A stretch of 64,000 nt of DNA, taken from positions 5,811 to 69,810 of the forward strand of contig JAZHPA010000011.1 in the NCBI GenBank assembly GCA_051024685.1. The letters run 5' to 3'. The translations under genes were made by a program, and so were the position numbers. Shown piece after piece: positions 50,413-59,426 of the stretch. This DNA comes from UBA12545 sp051024685. GTDB taxonomy: Bacteria > Bacillota > DSM-521 > Neomoorellales > Neomoorellaceae. The stretch's first letter is position 1. Every line of letters begins with the position of its first letter. The notes under the pieces were generated by a model that saw only the letters and a program-made list of their open reading frames with translations, did not search any database and had not been told where the DNA came from.

Positions 50413-52689
50413 GTGTACACTTACACCTTGGAGCAAGGCAATTTCACAGTACAAATCGAGGGAGAACCTTTTCGTCTGTCCTTTGTAAGCTATGACGGCC
50501 AAGAAATTACTGCTGGTGTGACCTCTTTGGGTGGCGGGTTCCTGTATCGCCATCAAAATGAAGCAACACAATGGCACAGACTGGTTAGAGCTACTAAGAT
50601 GGAGGCCATTACAGGTGGAAAAAGAGTAACCTGCGTGACGGACGCAGGGAGCGAAGCCTTTATCGATGCCGTTTCTCTGAAGGATAATGTTGTGGAAATC
50701 CGACTCACTGTTCCGCATGAACCAGTCTGCCTGATAGGTATGCACCTTTTCTTACATGAAGACGACCATTTTTATGGTTTGGGGGAACGTTTTAACGCCT
50801 TAGACCAACGGGGCGAGGCCGGAGAGTTCTGGGTAACCAACTGCGCTTGCGGTCGATATACCTATAAGCCAGTGCCCTTCATGATGACGCCGCGCGGGTA
50901 TGGGCTGGCTCTACAGGGTTCCCGCCGCTACACATATCGATTAGGGACACCTGAGGAGCCTCACATACTTTCTCTTTGGAATCCCTCCAATGAGTTCAGC
51001 TTTCAGTTTATTTACGGACCAGAGTTACGCAAGATACTTGAGCTATATTCTGAGTTAGTGGGACGGCCACCCCTTCCGCCGGCCTGGGTATTTGCTCCCT
51101 GGAAATCGCGCGATTGGCGGGTGGAAAACCAATCTACAGTTTATGAAGATCTTCATACTCAGCGACAGTTGGGTCTTGCTGCCGGGGTCAAGTTGATAGA
51201 TGCAGGTTGGGAAACTGAATACCATAGTTTTGTTTTTGATAAAAGGAAGTACCCAGAGGCAGAAAAAATGCTGTCCGAAGCTAGGGAAATGGGTTACCGG
51301 GTTGTCTTGTGGTTATCGCCTTGGATGGTCGAAGGTACAGAGGCCTACAATAATGCCCGCCGGTTGGGATACTTTGTGCGGCGAGCAGACGGTGAGGTCT
51401 ATGTGCACCAGTTGTCCAACAACCCGGGGCTGAAGGGGTCCCTGTTGGATTTTACCAATCCTGCGGTATGCAACTGGTGGCAGGACAAGATAAGGACCTT
51501 AATGGAGATGGGGGTAAGTGGCTTTAAGACCGACTTTGGTGAGCAGGTGCCAGAGGATGCCGTGTTCCATGACGGGCGTACGGGCGCCGAGATGCACAAC
51601 CTCTATCCTGTGCTATATAACCGAACAACATGGGAGGTTGTAAAACAATATGGTGGGATTTTATTAGCCCGGTCAGCTTGGGCCGGCTCGCAGCAGTATG
51701 GGGCTATTTGGGCAGGTGACCAGACTGCCGATTTTTGCCCGTGGAGCGGCTTGCCAAGTGTGGCCAGGGCGGCCCTATCCGCAGGGCTTTCCGGCTTCCC
51801 TTTCTGGGGTTGTGATATAGGGGGATATTTTGGGGCACCGGAGCCGGAGGTCTTTATTCGCTGGCTACAGTTCGGCGCTTTTTCGCCCATAATGCAGGTT
51901 CACGGCTTGGGTGAGCACGATCCCTGGCACTTGGGAGCTGAGGTCTTGAGTATTTACCGCCATTACGCCAATCTACATACACGGCTGTTTCCTTACTTCT
52001 ATGCTTATGCTGCGGTAGCTTCCGAAAGGGGACTACCTATAATGAGGTCTTTGGTACTTCACTACCAGGAAGACAAGAACCTCTACAAGTTATGGTCGGC
52101 GGATTATGAATACTTGCTGGGAGACTACCTGCTAGTAGCACCGCTATTTTTTGGTGGAGCTGGAAGGGAAATTTACCTGCCTGCCGGTCAATGGGTGGAC
52201 TGGTGGACGGGCAAGCGATATGAGGGTCCTATTTGTTTGCAATATAGTGCCCCTCTAACAGTTACCCCCGCCTTTATTCGGGCCGGAGCCATCATCCCTC
52301 TATTAGAGGATGGGCTTGACGTTCCACTTGTTACTTCTGCCCCAGGGATAAAAGGGACTCAGGGTGAATTGACGCTGGAGGTTTACCCTGGGGAACAGTC
52401 TTCTATCACTTTACAGGATGGTACAATCCTGGAGCAAAGGCCCACGGATGGTGGTCTTGAACTACGGATCAGCAACAATGGCACCTATAAATCCTTTGTT
52501 GTCAACCTGTTCGGAGCTCGGGATGCTGAGATAGTTAGAGTTGACGGTGCAGTACTAAAGACTACAGGTCAGGCCTTACCGGTAACGGCTACTATTGCGG
52601 CAGGGCTCTGGCAGGAGAATGGCCAAGGCTGGATGATGATGCCCGAGGCTCGAGAGATTTCCCTAAAGATAAGACTAGAGATAAGGTGA
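50413..52689 (+). CDS. glycoside hydrolase family 31 alpha-glycosidase
   Basis: A 758-residue GH31 enzyme with an N-terminal beta domain, a TIM barrel and C-terminal beta domains. The nucleophile is Asp374 in GFKTDFGE and the acid/base is Asp436 in WAGDQ. The stretch after the nucleophile (EMHNLYPVLYN) recalls alpha-xylosidase YicI and sulfoquinovosidase YihQ, but the Arg-x-x-Trp sulfonate loop of YihQ is not present. No signal peptide, so it acts in the cytoplasm on an imported glycoside. GTG start after AAGGAGGACAG, 13 bp behind the MoaD-like gene. Confidence 0.88.
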   Translation: MYTYTLEQGNFTVQIEGEPFRLSFVSYDGQEITAGVTSLGGGFLYRHQNEATQWHRLVRATKMEAITGGKRVTCVTDAGSEAFIDAVSLKDNVVEIRLTVPHEPVCLIGMHLFLHEDDHFYGLGERFNALDQRGEAGEFWVTNCACGRYTYKPVPFMMTPRGYGLALQGSRRYTYRLGTPEEPHILSLWNPSNEFSFQFIYGPELRKILELYSELVGRPPLPPAWVFAPWKSRDWRVENQSTVYEDLHTQRQLGLAAGVKLIDAGWETEYHSFVFDKRKYPEAEKMLSEAREMGYRVVLWLSPWMVEGTEAYNNARRLGYFVRRADGEVYVHQLSNNPGLKGSLLDFTNPAVCNWWQDKIRTLMEMGVSGFKTDFGEQVPEDAVFHDGRTGAEMHNLYPVLYNRTTWEVVKQYGGILLARSAWAGSQQYGAIWAGDQTADFCPWSGLPSVARAALSAGLSGFPFWGCDIGGYFGAPEPEVFIRWLQFGAFSPIMQVHGLGEHDPWHLGAEVLSIYRHYANLHTRLFPYFYAYAAVASERGLPIMRSLVLHYQEDKNLYKLWSADYEYLLGDYLLVAPLFFGGAGREIYLPAGQWVDWWTGKRYEGPICLQYSAPLTVTPAFIRAGAIIPLLEDGLDVPLVTSAPGIKGTQGELTLEVYPGEQSSITLQDGTILEQRPTDGGLELRISNNGTYKSFVVNLFGARDAEIVRVDGAVLKTTGQALPVTATIAAGLWQENGQGWMMMPEAREISLKIRLEIR

Positions 52690-52696
52690 AAGTAGG

Positions 52697-53551
52697 ATGC
52701 CTTTAGTGACAACCAAAGCGATAATGGACAGAGCGCTAGCGGGCGGATATGCTGTCGGCGCCTTTAACGTTTGCAATCTGGAGATGACGCAGGGTGTTAT
52801 GGAAGCAGCAGTATCTGAGCGGTCTCCGGTCATTATTCAGGTATGGGCCGGTATTTTGCAACAGGGTATGAAAGCCAGGACGTTGGCGGCAATTGTAAAG
52901 TCAGAGGCTGAAGCCTGCGAAGTGCCGGTGTCTTTACACCTTGATCATGGTACAAGCCTGGAGGACATAAAGGAGGCAATCGACGCCGGTTTTTCTTCAG
53001 TAATGATCGATGCTTCGATGCTTACCTTGAGAGAGAATATCAAGGTGACCCGCCAGGTGGTCAGAATGGCCAGAGAGGCTGGTGTGAGCACTGAAGCTGA
53101 GATAGGACACGTGGGCGGGGGCAAGGAAGGTATCGGAAATCAGTGGTTGACTTCCCCCAACGAAGCTGAAATTTTTGTGCGTGAGACAGAGGTTGATTTT
53201 TTAGCGGTGGCTATCGGTACAGCCCATGGATTTTATGAGTGCGAACCTTGTCTTGATTTTGAACGACTGACGGCTATTAAGAAAAAAGTGCAGATACCTT
53301 TAGTATTGCACGGTGCTTCTTTTACCCCGCCCGAGCAGCTGGCTAGGGCCATAGGACTCGGTATAACAAAGGTTAATGTAGCTACCGAGATTAATATAGC
53401 CATGATTAAGGGTATTAAGATGGCACTGGCCGATGAACCCCAAATTATTTGGCCCGACATTGTACTCAGAAGAGGGCGTGCGGAAGTCGCTCAAGAGGTT
53501 AAGGGAAAATTGAGGTTGTTTGGCTCAACGGGTAAGGCATGGATGGGGTAG
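52697..53551 (+). CDS. class II ketose-bisphosphate aldolase
   Basis: A 284-residue zinc aldolase of the GatY/KbaY/Fba type. Asp83 and His84 (HLDHGTS), His177 (TAHGF) and His205 (LHGAS) are the catalytic Asp and zinc ligands; EIGHVGGGKEG is the flexible loop and KVNVATEI the phosphate site. It would split a phosphorylated ketose to DHAP and an aldehyde. Next to the PfkB kinase that would make its substrate. Confidence 0.88.
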   Translation: MPLVTTKAIMDRALAGGYAVGAFNVCNLEMTQGVMEAAVSERSPVIIQVWAGILQQGMKARTLAAIVKSEAEACEVPVSLHLDHGTSLEDIKEAIDAGFSSVMIDASMLTLRENIKVTRQVVRMAREAGVSTEAEIGHVGGGKEGIGNQWLTSPNEAEIFVRETEVDFLAVAIGTAHGFYECEPCLDFERLTAIKKKVQIPLVLHGASFTPPEQLARAIGLGITKVNVATEINIAMIKGIKMALADEPQIIWPDIVLRRGRAEVAQEVKGKLRLFGSTGKAWMG

Positions 53552-53563
53552 GTGGGTATAAAA

Positions 53564-54544
53564 ATGGGCGTAGAGGTTGTGGGAATCGGGAATCCCGTGC
53601 TAGATTTCGTTATCCAGGTGGAGAAGTTGCCTGAACCGGATGCTTCTTCACCTGTCATCCAGTACTCCCTGCAGGGGGGAGGGAAGGTAGCTACTGCTCT
53701 GGCTGCGCTATCCAGACTGGGCGCCAGAGTCGGCATCATCGGCATGGTAGGTGATGATGTTCAGGGAGAATTCATCCAGAAGGAGTTACAGCGTGACGGT
53801 GTAGACATAACTCTGCTGAGAATAATATCCGGAGGTCGTTCTCCCTTTTCAGTTGTCCTCGCAGATAAGTCAAGTAAGACCCGCAATATTTTCTGGAATA
53901 GCGGTAGTCTAGGTATTTTAGAGCAGCTGGAGGCGAAGGAATGGGAGTATCTCCAGCAGGCCTCCTGCTTACTTTTGGCCGGAGCCAGCCGTACAGAAAT
54001 CGAAGCTGCTAAGGCTGTTCAGAGCTTTGGCGCACTTACGGTATATGATGCTGATTTTTTTGCGTTGGAGGTAAGATCCATTTTGCCTTATATTGATGTC
54101 TGCATCGCCTCGTCCGATTTTGCGTCCGGCTATGGTGGCAGTCCATGCGTAAATCTGGAGGATGCCTTGCGTGTGGCCGCCAGGATCAGGGAGGAAGGCC
54201 CGAAAATTGCGATAATCACTATGGGCAAATGCGGCTTAGCCGGATATGCAGGTCACGAAAAAATTGTTCTTCCAGCTTTCGACGTACCGGTGGAGGATAC
54301 CACCGGCGCGGGAGATGTTTTCCACGGTGCATTTATCTTTGGTATGTTAAAGGGCTGGGAAATATACCAGACGGCACGCTTTGCTACTGCAACCGCGGCC
54401 CTGAAAACCATGTGGCTAGGAGGGAGGGCAGCCTTGCCAACTTACGAAGATGTGAAGGCGTTCATGGCTACAGGACAACCGATTGTTGATAGGGAAAGAA
54501 TTAAACTTTATGAGGATACCTGGCACAGGTTGGGAAGGTTTTAG
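53564..54544 (+). CDS. PfkB-family sugar kinase
   Basis: A 326-residue ribokinase/PfkB kinase: GIGNPVLDFV at the start, the GGGKVATALAALSRLGA sugar-site signature and DTTGAGDVFHGAF with catalytic Asp251. It phosphorylates a ketose or ketose phosphate ahead of the aldolase. ATG at 53564 follows GGTGGG; a GTG directly after the aldolase stop is in frame. Confidence 0.87.
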   Translation: MGVEVVGIGNPVLDFVIQVEKLPEPDASSPVIQYSLQGGGKVATALAALSRLGARVGIIGMVGDDVQGEFIQKELQRDGVDITLLRIISGGRSPFSVVLADKSSKTRNIFWNSGSLGILEQLEAKEWEYLQQASCLLLAGASRTEIEAAKAVQSFGALTVYDADFFALEVRSILPYIDVCIASSDFASGYGGSPCVNLEDALRVAARIREEGPKIAIITMGKCGLAGYAGHEKIVLPAFDVPVEDTTGAGDVFHGAFIFGMLKGWEIYQTARFATATAALKTMWLGGRAALPTYEDVKAFMATGQPIVDRERIKLYEDTWHRLGRF

Positions 54545-54561
54545 GGAAAGGATATCGGGTG

Positions 54562-55761
54562 ATGAAAGCAGAACGCGCCATAGGTTTTAGCGATATGAGC
54601 CGTTTTAACCGCATAACCGTTCTTAATCTAATAAAGAAGCATAAGCAAATATCCCGAAAAGACCTCGCCCACCTCACCAAGCTGACTGAAGCCAGTGTTT
54701 CTAGAATCATTGCCGAGCTAATAGCCAAAGGGCTGGTAGCCGAGGTTGGTACAGGAGAGTCTCAGGGGGGGCGTAAACCTGTCCTTTTGGAGTTCAAGAG
54801 TGACGCGTATTACGTCCTGGGCATTGCCTTTCACTCAGGCCACGTAAGAATGGCTATTACCGACCTGAATGGGACCATCATATTGCGTAGCACCCAGGGC
54901 GTCAGGGAAGACGAACAGCAGACGGCGATTGCCGCAGCCGTTGCGGCAGGGGCAGGCGAGTTTATTGCTTCCTCCGGGCTACCCTCAGAGAAGTTTATTG
55001 GTGTAGGGGTGGCTGTTCCCGGACTGGTAGACAGTCATACGGGCATTATTCGCTATTCAGCGCCTTTAGGGTGGCGGAACCTTCCCATGGGCAGTATTTT
55101 AAGTGACGCCATAGGGCTGCCAACAAGGGTGGACAATATATCTAGGGCTGTGACGCTGGCCAAAAAGCTTTTGGGTGAAGGTGAAGGCTGCCAGAACCTA
55201 GTTTATATGTACGTTGGTGACGGGGTGGGTGCCGGCATCGTTGTTAATGGTCAGCTTTATTACGGTAGCAAATATAGTGCAGCGGAAATAGGCCATACGA
55301 TAATCGATATTAACGGCCCGAAGTGCCGTTGTGGCAAGAGAGGTTGTTTAGAAACGCTAGCCTCTCAGGTAGCATTAATAGAGCGTTATTGCAAATATAC
55401 TGGGGCCGCGGACAGCAACATGGACCTCACAACAATTGTAGCCAACTTTGACAACGGCGATGAAAAAGCAGTACAGGCGGTGGAGGAAACTATTTACTAC
55501 TTAGGTATCGGCGTGGCCAATATCGTTAATACTTTCAATCCTGAGCTCGTCATTATCGACGGGTGGCCCCCTTATTTTCCATCAATGTTAGAAAGGCTTA
55601 AACAGGTAATTTACAGTTATACCATGGAGGGCCTGGCCGATGAGTTGGGGATTATCTTCTCCAGGAGTGAAGATGCCACTCTTGCAGGTGCGGTGGCTCT
55701 GGTATTGAATGACTTTTTCGATCCTACAGTAACTCAGTCCGATGATAGGTGTGGAAATTAA
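54562..55761 (+). CDS. ROK-family transcriptional regulator
   Basis: A 399-residue NagC/XylR-type protein: winged helix at about residues 12-75 (ISRKDLAHLTKLTEASVSRII), then a ROK domain with DGVGAGIVVNG and the zinc-binding CRCGKRGCLE. It likely represses the operon from the palindrome at 48257-48273 and responds to the sugar. It is embedded in the operon it would control. Confidence 0.88.
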   Translation: MKAERAIGFSDMSRFNRITVLNLIKKHKQISRKDLAHLTKLTEASVSRIIAELIAKGLVAEVGTGESQGGRKPVLLEFKSDAYYVLGIAFHSGHVRMAITDLNGTIILRSTQGVREDEQQTAIAAAVAAGAGEFIASSGLPSEKFIGVGVAVPGLVDSHTGIIRYSAPLGWRNLPMGSILSDAIGLPTRVDNISRAVTLAKKLLGEGEGCQNLVYMYVGDGVGAGIVVNGQLYYGSKYSAAEIGHTIIDINGPKCRCGKRGCLETLASQVALIERYCKYTGAADSNMDLTTIVANFDNGDEKAVQAVEETIYYLGIGVANIVNTFNPELVIIDGWPPYFPSMLERLKQVIYSYTMEGLADELGIIFSRSEDATLAGAVALVLNDFFDPTVTQSDDRCGN

Positions 55762-55800
55762 GTAAGTTAGAAAAATGAATTTCGCTAGGGTGATTGGATA

Positions 55801-56904
55801 GTGGAACTTCAGGAGATGGAGCTCAAACTTAGTACACTGCGTGAAATAATGCTGGAGGATTCTCTAGACGTCTTATGGATAGCAACTGCAGAAAACTTGG
55901 CCTGGTTGACCGGTGCACGTAGCCGGGTAGACCTGACCTCGCAGTGGGTTAGTTTCAGCATTATAGTTACCAATGAGGGCTGCCAGGTAGTGGTAGGTAA
56001 TAACGAAGTTGAGCGCATTATGAGGGAAGAGTTATCGGGTTTACCCTTGGAGGTAACTACCTTTCCGTGGTACGCAACTACTGCCGATGAGCTTGTCAAG
56101 ACCATAACGCAGGGTAAACGTACTGGAAGTGACCTTGAGATAGCGGGGTTCGTATCTGTCGCGGACAAGATAAAACAACGGCGTGGGGTCTTAGGAGCAG
56201 CAGAAAAGGAGCGCTACTCTCAGCTGGCCCACGATGCGGCAGGGGTACTGGCCGATGTGGTAGCGGGAATTTACCCGGGTTTGACGGAGCGGGAGGTAGC
56301 CGGGCGTATTTCTCATGGACTGATTACTCAAGGCATTACGCCGACGGTATTGCTGGTGGCTGCGGATGAGCGCATATTCAGTTGCCGCCACGCTTTACCT
56401 ACCGACAAAAAATGGCGCGCGCTACTGCAGTTATCCATCTGTGCCGAGCGGTTCGGGCTCATAGTATCCCAGACCCGCACGATTAGTTTTAGTACTAGTG
56501 TCCCGCCTGATGTCAGAAATAAACATTTGGCAGCGACAGAAATAGATGCCACGTTAATAGCCCATACGGAAGCCGGCCGAAGGCTGGGAGATATACTGCA
56601 GAAGGGAATGGATAAGTACGCGGAGCTGGGCTTCCCAGAGGAGTGGAGGGCCCATCACCTAGGAGGGTTAACCGGTTATAGTGGTCGGGAGCTCGTGGTA
56701 ACGCCAGACTGCCAAGAGGTGGTAAGAGTCGGCCAAGCATTGGCCTGGAATCCGACCGTGGGCGGTCTAAAGTCTGAAGACACGATTATTGTAGAGGAAA
56801 ACGGGGCAGAGGTCTTGGGCCAGAAAATCAGGTGGCCATATCAGGTCATTAAAGTTGCAGGTAAGGAGATCAGAAGGCCGGCTATTTTGACTCTAGGAGG
56901 ATGA
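55801..56904 (+). CDS. M24-fold (creatinase/aminopeptidase-P-like) protein lacking metal ligands
   Basis: A 367-residue protein with the two-domain creatinase/prolidase layout. In the C-terminal pita-bread fold the usual metal ligands are changed: the DxG-type Asp region reads LSICAERFG, the second Asp of D-x-T-R-T is Gln in SQTRT, and the Glu-Pro segment is WNP. The HHLGG histidine remains. It is therefore not a standard metallopeptidase; creatinase itself shows that the fold can act without metal. Role in sugar metabolism unknown. GTG start after AGGGTG. Confidence 0.75.
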   Translation: MELQEMELKLSTLREIMLEDSLDVLWIATAENLAWLTGARSRVDLTSQWVSFSIIVTNEGCQVVVGNNEVERIMREELSGLPLEVTTFPWYATTADELVKTITQGKRTGSDLEIAGFVSVADKIKQRRGVLGAAEKERYSQLAHDAAGVLADVVAGIYPGLTEREVAGRISHGLITQGITPTVLLVAADERIFSCRHALPTDKKWRALLQLSICAERFGLIVSQTRTISFSTSVPPDVRNKHLAATEIDATLIAHTEAGRRLGDILQKGMDKYAELGFPEEWRAHHLGGLTGYSGRELVVTPDCQEVVRVGQALAWNPTVGGLKSEDTIIVEENGAEVLGQKIRWPYQVIKVAGKEIRRPAILTLGG

Positions 56905-56910
56905 AAATTA

Positions 56911-58254
56911 ATGGCAGTAGGAAGACACCCTATTGGATTTGTTGCTTTGGGGAACCGGTATAACTTTAACAATCAGCTGGCGGAACAACTAGCCTTCAAA
57001 GCTCGTATGCTTTTACAAAATATAGCGGATGACCAGATTGTGGGGACGACAAAGCTTGTTACGGATATTGATACGGCTGACCATGTTGCAAATATGTTAC
57101 AGAGCGAGAGAGTCGAACGCTTGGTAATATTTAGCGGAACATTTGGCTCGGGCCAGATTCTTATGAAAATTATTGGTGATTTTAAAGGGCCTGTTCTTTT
57201 GTGGGCCTTACCAGAACCTCCTAATACATGTAAAGTGGAGCTTAATTCCCTTTGCGGCGTAAACCTGTACAGCAGTCTGATGGCGGCCATGGATTTGCGT
57301 TACACTTACATTTATTGTCATCCAGAAGACGAAGGCTGCATTCAAGAGTTAAGTAGATGGGTTAGAGTTTCCCATTTGCTTCTAACCCTACGTCGGATGC
57401 GTATAGCTCTCCTGGGCCACCATACCCCGGGATTTGATACCTTCGGGTTAAATGAGCTATCTATCCGCAGAGAGCTGGGGCCGGAGATTTTACATATCGA
57501 CCTCAGTGAACTATTCCAGGAGGCCGAAAACCTGCCGGAGGCCCAGTGGCAAGCAGTTGTATCCGAGTTAGCGCCAAAGGTGGCCAATTGGGAAGAGGTA
57601 CCTGAAACCAAACGCCAAAAGTATGCTCGCACCTGTAAAGCATTTGAAAACTTGAGGGAGCGCTACAGTCTGGACGCTGTGGCCGTAAAGTGTTGGCCGG
57701 AATTCATTGTTGGGTATGGACAGGCTGTTTGCGCAACGCTAAGTAAGATGGTTGATGGAGGTTTTATGGCAGGTTGTGAGGGAGACGTCTTAGGGACTAT
57801 TACCTCCTTTATTCAATTTAAACTGAGCGGACAGGTTCCCTTTATAGCAGATCTGATATCCGTGGATAAAGGGGAAAATACCGGCACTTTCTGGCATTGC
57901 GGTTGCGCTCCCTTTAGTCTAGCAGCCTCGGGATATCCTATTTGCTTGGGTGAGGAGTTCGGCGGAGCAGGCCTTAACTTAGAGTTTCCCCTCAAGCCCG
58001 GGAAGGTTACCATAGCCCGCCTGAGTTACTTCAAGGGCAGATACCGTTTGCTTATTGCCAAGGGTGATATGCTACCGCCGAAGTCCCTTGACGGTACTGG
58101 GGGCACGGTAAAGATGGAGTGTTCTGTAGAGAAGTTTCTTGACACCATCATATATGGAGGCTTTGAACACCACCTGGGTATAGCGTACGGCGACATAGTT
58201 AAAGATTTACAGGAATTAGGTCGTCTACTTGATATAGAAACAACTGTTTTATAA
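56911..58254 (+). CDS. L-fucose/L-arabinose isomerase-like protein
   Basis: A 447-residue protein of the FucI/AraA family. The C-terminal part has CWPEF, GCEGDV (metal Glu), a DLISVD segment and HCGCAPF (metal His), the expected order of manganese ligands. It should interconvert an aldose and a ketose. It stands before the enolase-type enzyme and provides the ketose for the PfkB kinase and aldolase upstream. Which sugar is unknown; fucose itself is doubtful because no fuculose kinase or aldolase of the classical type is present. Confidence 0.75.
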   Translation: MAVGRHPIGFVALGNRYNFNNQLAEQLAFKARMLLQNIADDQIVGTTKLVTDIDTADHVANMLQSERVERLVIFSGTFGSGQILMKIIGDFKGPVLLWALPEPPNTCKVELNSLCGVNLYSSLMAAMDLRYTYIYCHPEDEGCIQELSRWVRVSHLLLTLRRMRIALLGHHTPGFDTFGLNELSIRRELGPEILHIDLSELFQEAENLPEAQWQAVVSELAPKVANWEEVPETKRQKYARTCKAFENLRERYSLDAVAVKCWPEFIVGYGQAVCATLSKMVDGGFMAGCEGDVLGTITSFIQFKLSGQVPFIADLISVDKGENTGTFWHCGCAPFSLAASGYPICLGEEFGGAGLNLEFPLKPGKVTIARLSYFKGRYRLLIAKGDMLPPKSLDGTGGTVKMECSVEKFLDTIIYGGFEHHLGIAYGDIVKDLQELGRLLDIETTVL

Positions 58255-58281
58255 ATTTTTCCAAGCAAGGAGTGAAGAAAG

Positions 58282-59412
58282 GTGAAAATTGTCGATGTCC
58301 GGGCCTCTCTGATTGTCCATCCTCTTTCAGGAGAATTTCGCCCCTCGTGGGGTCCGGGCTTGGTGCACAAAGAACTGGCCCTAACGTTAGTCGAGGTCGT
58401 TACCGATGAAGGTTTATCAGGCTACGGGGCATTGCCATGTAATGATAAAGAAGCAATTGTAGGTGTGGATACGTTTATTAGGCCAATGCTAGTAGGGGGG
58501 GATCCTTTTAATACGGAGGCTATTGCACAGTTGTTACGGCAGGCAAGCTTGCGCATGGGTTGGCCTTGGGGCGTGGAAATGGCTATATGGGACTTAATAG
58601 GTAAAGCTTGCAACCAGCCGGTCTACAAGCTATGGGGAGGATACCAAGACAAAATAAAAGTTTATGCCAGCTTTGGAGAGATAAAGACTCCGGAGAAGTG
58701 CGTGGAGGATGCTCAGCGCATAATGGCGGAAGGAATTAAAGGTGTAAAACTGCGATTCGGGAGCGACTTCAGGAAAGATCTGGCAGCGGTGACCTCCCTC
58801 AGGAATGCTGTTGGCGAAAAGATGGCCATCATGGTCGACGCTAATAAAGCTGATAGCCTGCCCGGTTCTCAAGGATTTCAGGGGTGGGATTATCGCACGG
58901 CTCTGTATGTTGGACGGGCCTTGGAAGAACTAGGAGTTTTATGGTTGGAAGAACCGTTAGGGCGATTTGATTTCGAAGGTCTGGCGAGGCTAAATGCCGC
59001 GCTGGACATGCCGCTGGCCGGGGGCGAAAAAAACCAACTGGCCCACGAGTTCAAGATCCTTATTGAGCGTAATTGCTACGACATCTTGCAGGGGGATTGT
59101 AGTTTTTCCGAAGGGTTATTCCAGTTGAAAAAAATTGCCTTTCTAGCAGAAGTGGCAGGTAAGCAATTCATTCCCCATACCTGGTGCAACGGGATCAGCT
59201 TACGTGCTAACCTCCAGTTAGCCGGTGCGTTACCCAATTGCCCGTGGTTCGAGTATCCCTACGAGATAAATAGTTGGGACCACAAGGTCAATAACTTTCT
59301 ATTCGAAGATCCTTTGGTCATCAGCGAAGACGGCTATATTCATGTGCCCCAACGGCCAGGACTAGGTTTTTCTTTAAATAAAGAAATTGTTGCCCGTTAC
59401 CGCCGCTGTTAA
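58282..59412 (+). CDS. enolase-superfamily enzyme (mandelate racemase/sugar-acid dehydratase type)
   Basis: A 376-residue protein with an N-terminal capping domain and a TIM barrel. Base and metal residues are visible: GVKLRFG (Lys), VDANKA (Asp), WLEEPLG (Glu), AGGEKN (Glu) and PHTW (His). This is the mandelate-racemase subgroup, which includes many sugar-acid dehydratases. It may act on an acid or lactone form of the operon sugar. GTG start after AAGGAG. Confidence 0.82.
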   Translation: MKIVDVRASLIVHPLSGEFRPSWGPGLVHKELALTLVEVVTDEGLSGYGALPCNDKEAIVGVDTFIRPMLVGGDPFNTEAIAQLLRQASLRMGWPWGVEMAIWDLIGKACNQPVYKLWGGYQDKIKVYASFGEIKTPEKCVEDAQRIMAEGIKGVKLRFGSDFRKDLAAVTSLRNAVGEKMAIMVDANKADSLPGSQGFQGWDYRTALYVGRALEELGVLWLEEPLGRFDFEGLARLNAALDMPLAGGEKNQLAHEFKILIERNCYDILQGDCSFSEGLFQLKKIAFLAEVAGKQFIPHTWCNGISLRANLQLAGALPNCPWFEYPYEINSWDHKVNNFLFEDPLVISEDGYIHVPQRPGLGFSLNKEIVARYRRC

Positions 59413-59426
59413 AAAGGAGGGGCATC

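Noticed and set aside
50413..52689. Firm annotation as sulfoquinovosidase
   Set aside because: The catalytic motifs are shared across GH31 and the sulfonate-binding Arg-x-x-Trp region of YihQ is not seen.
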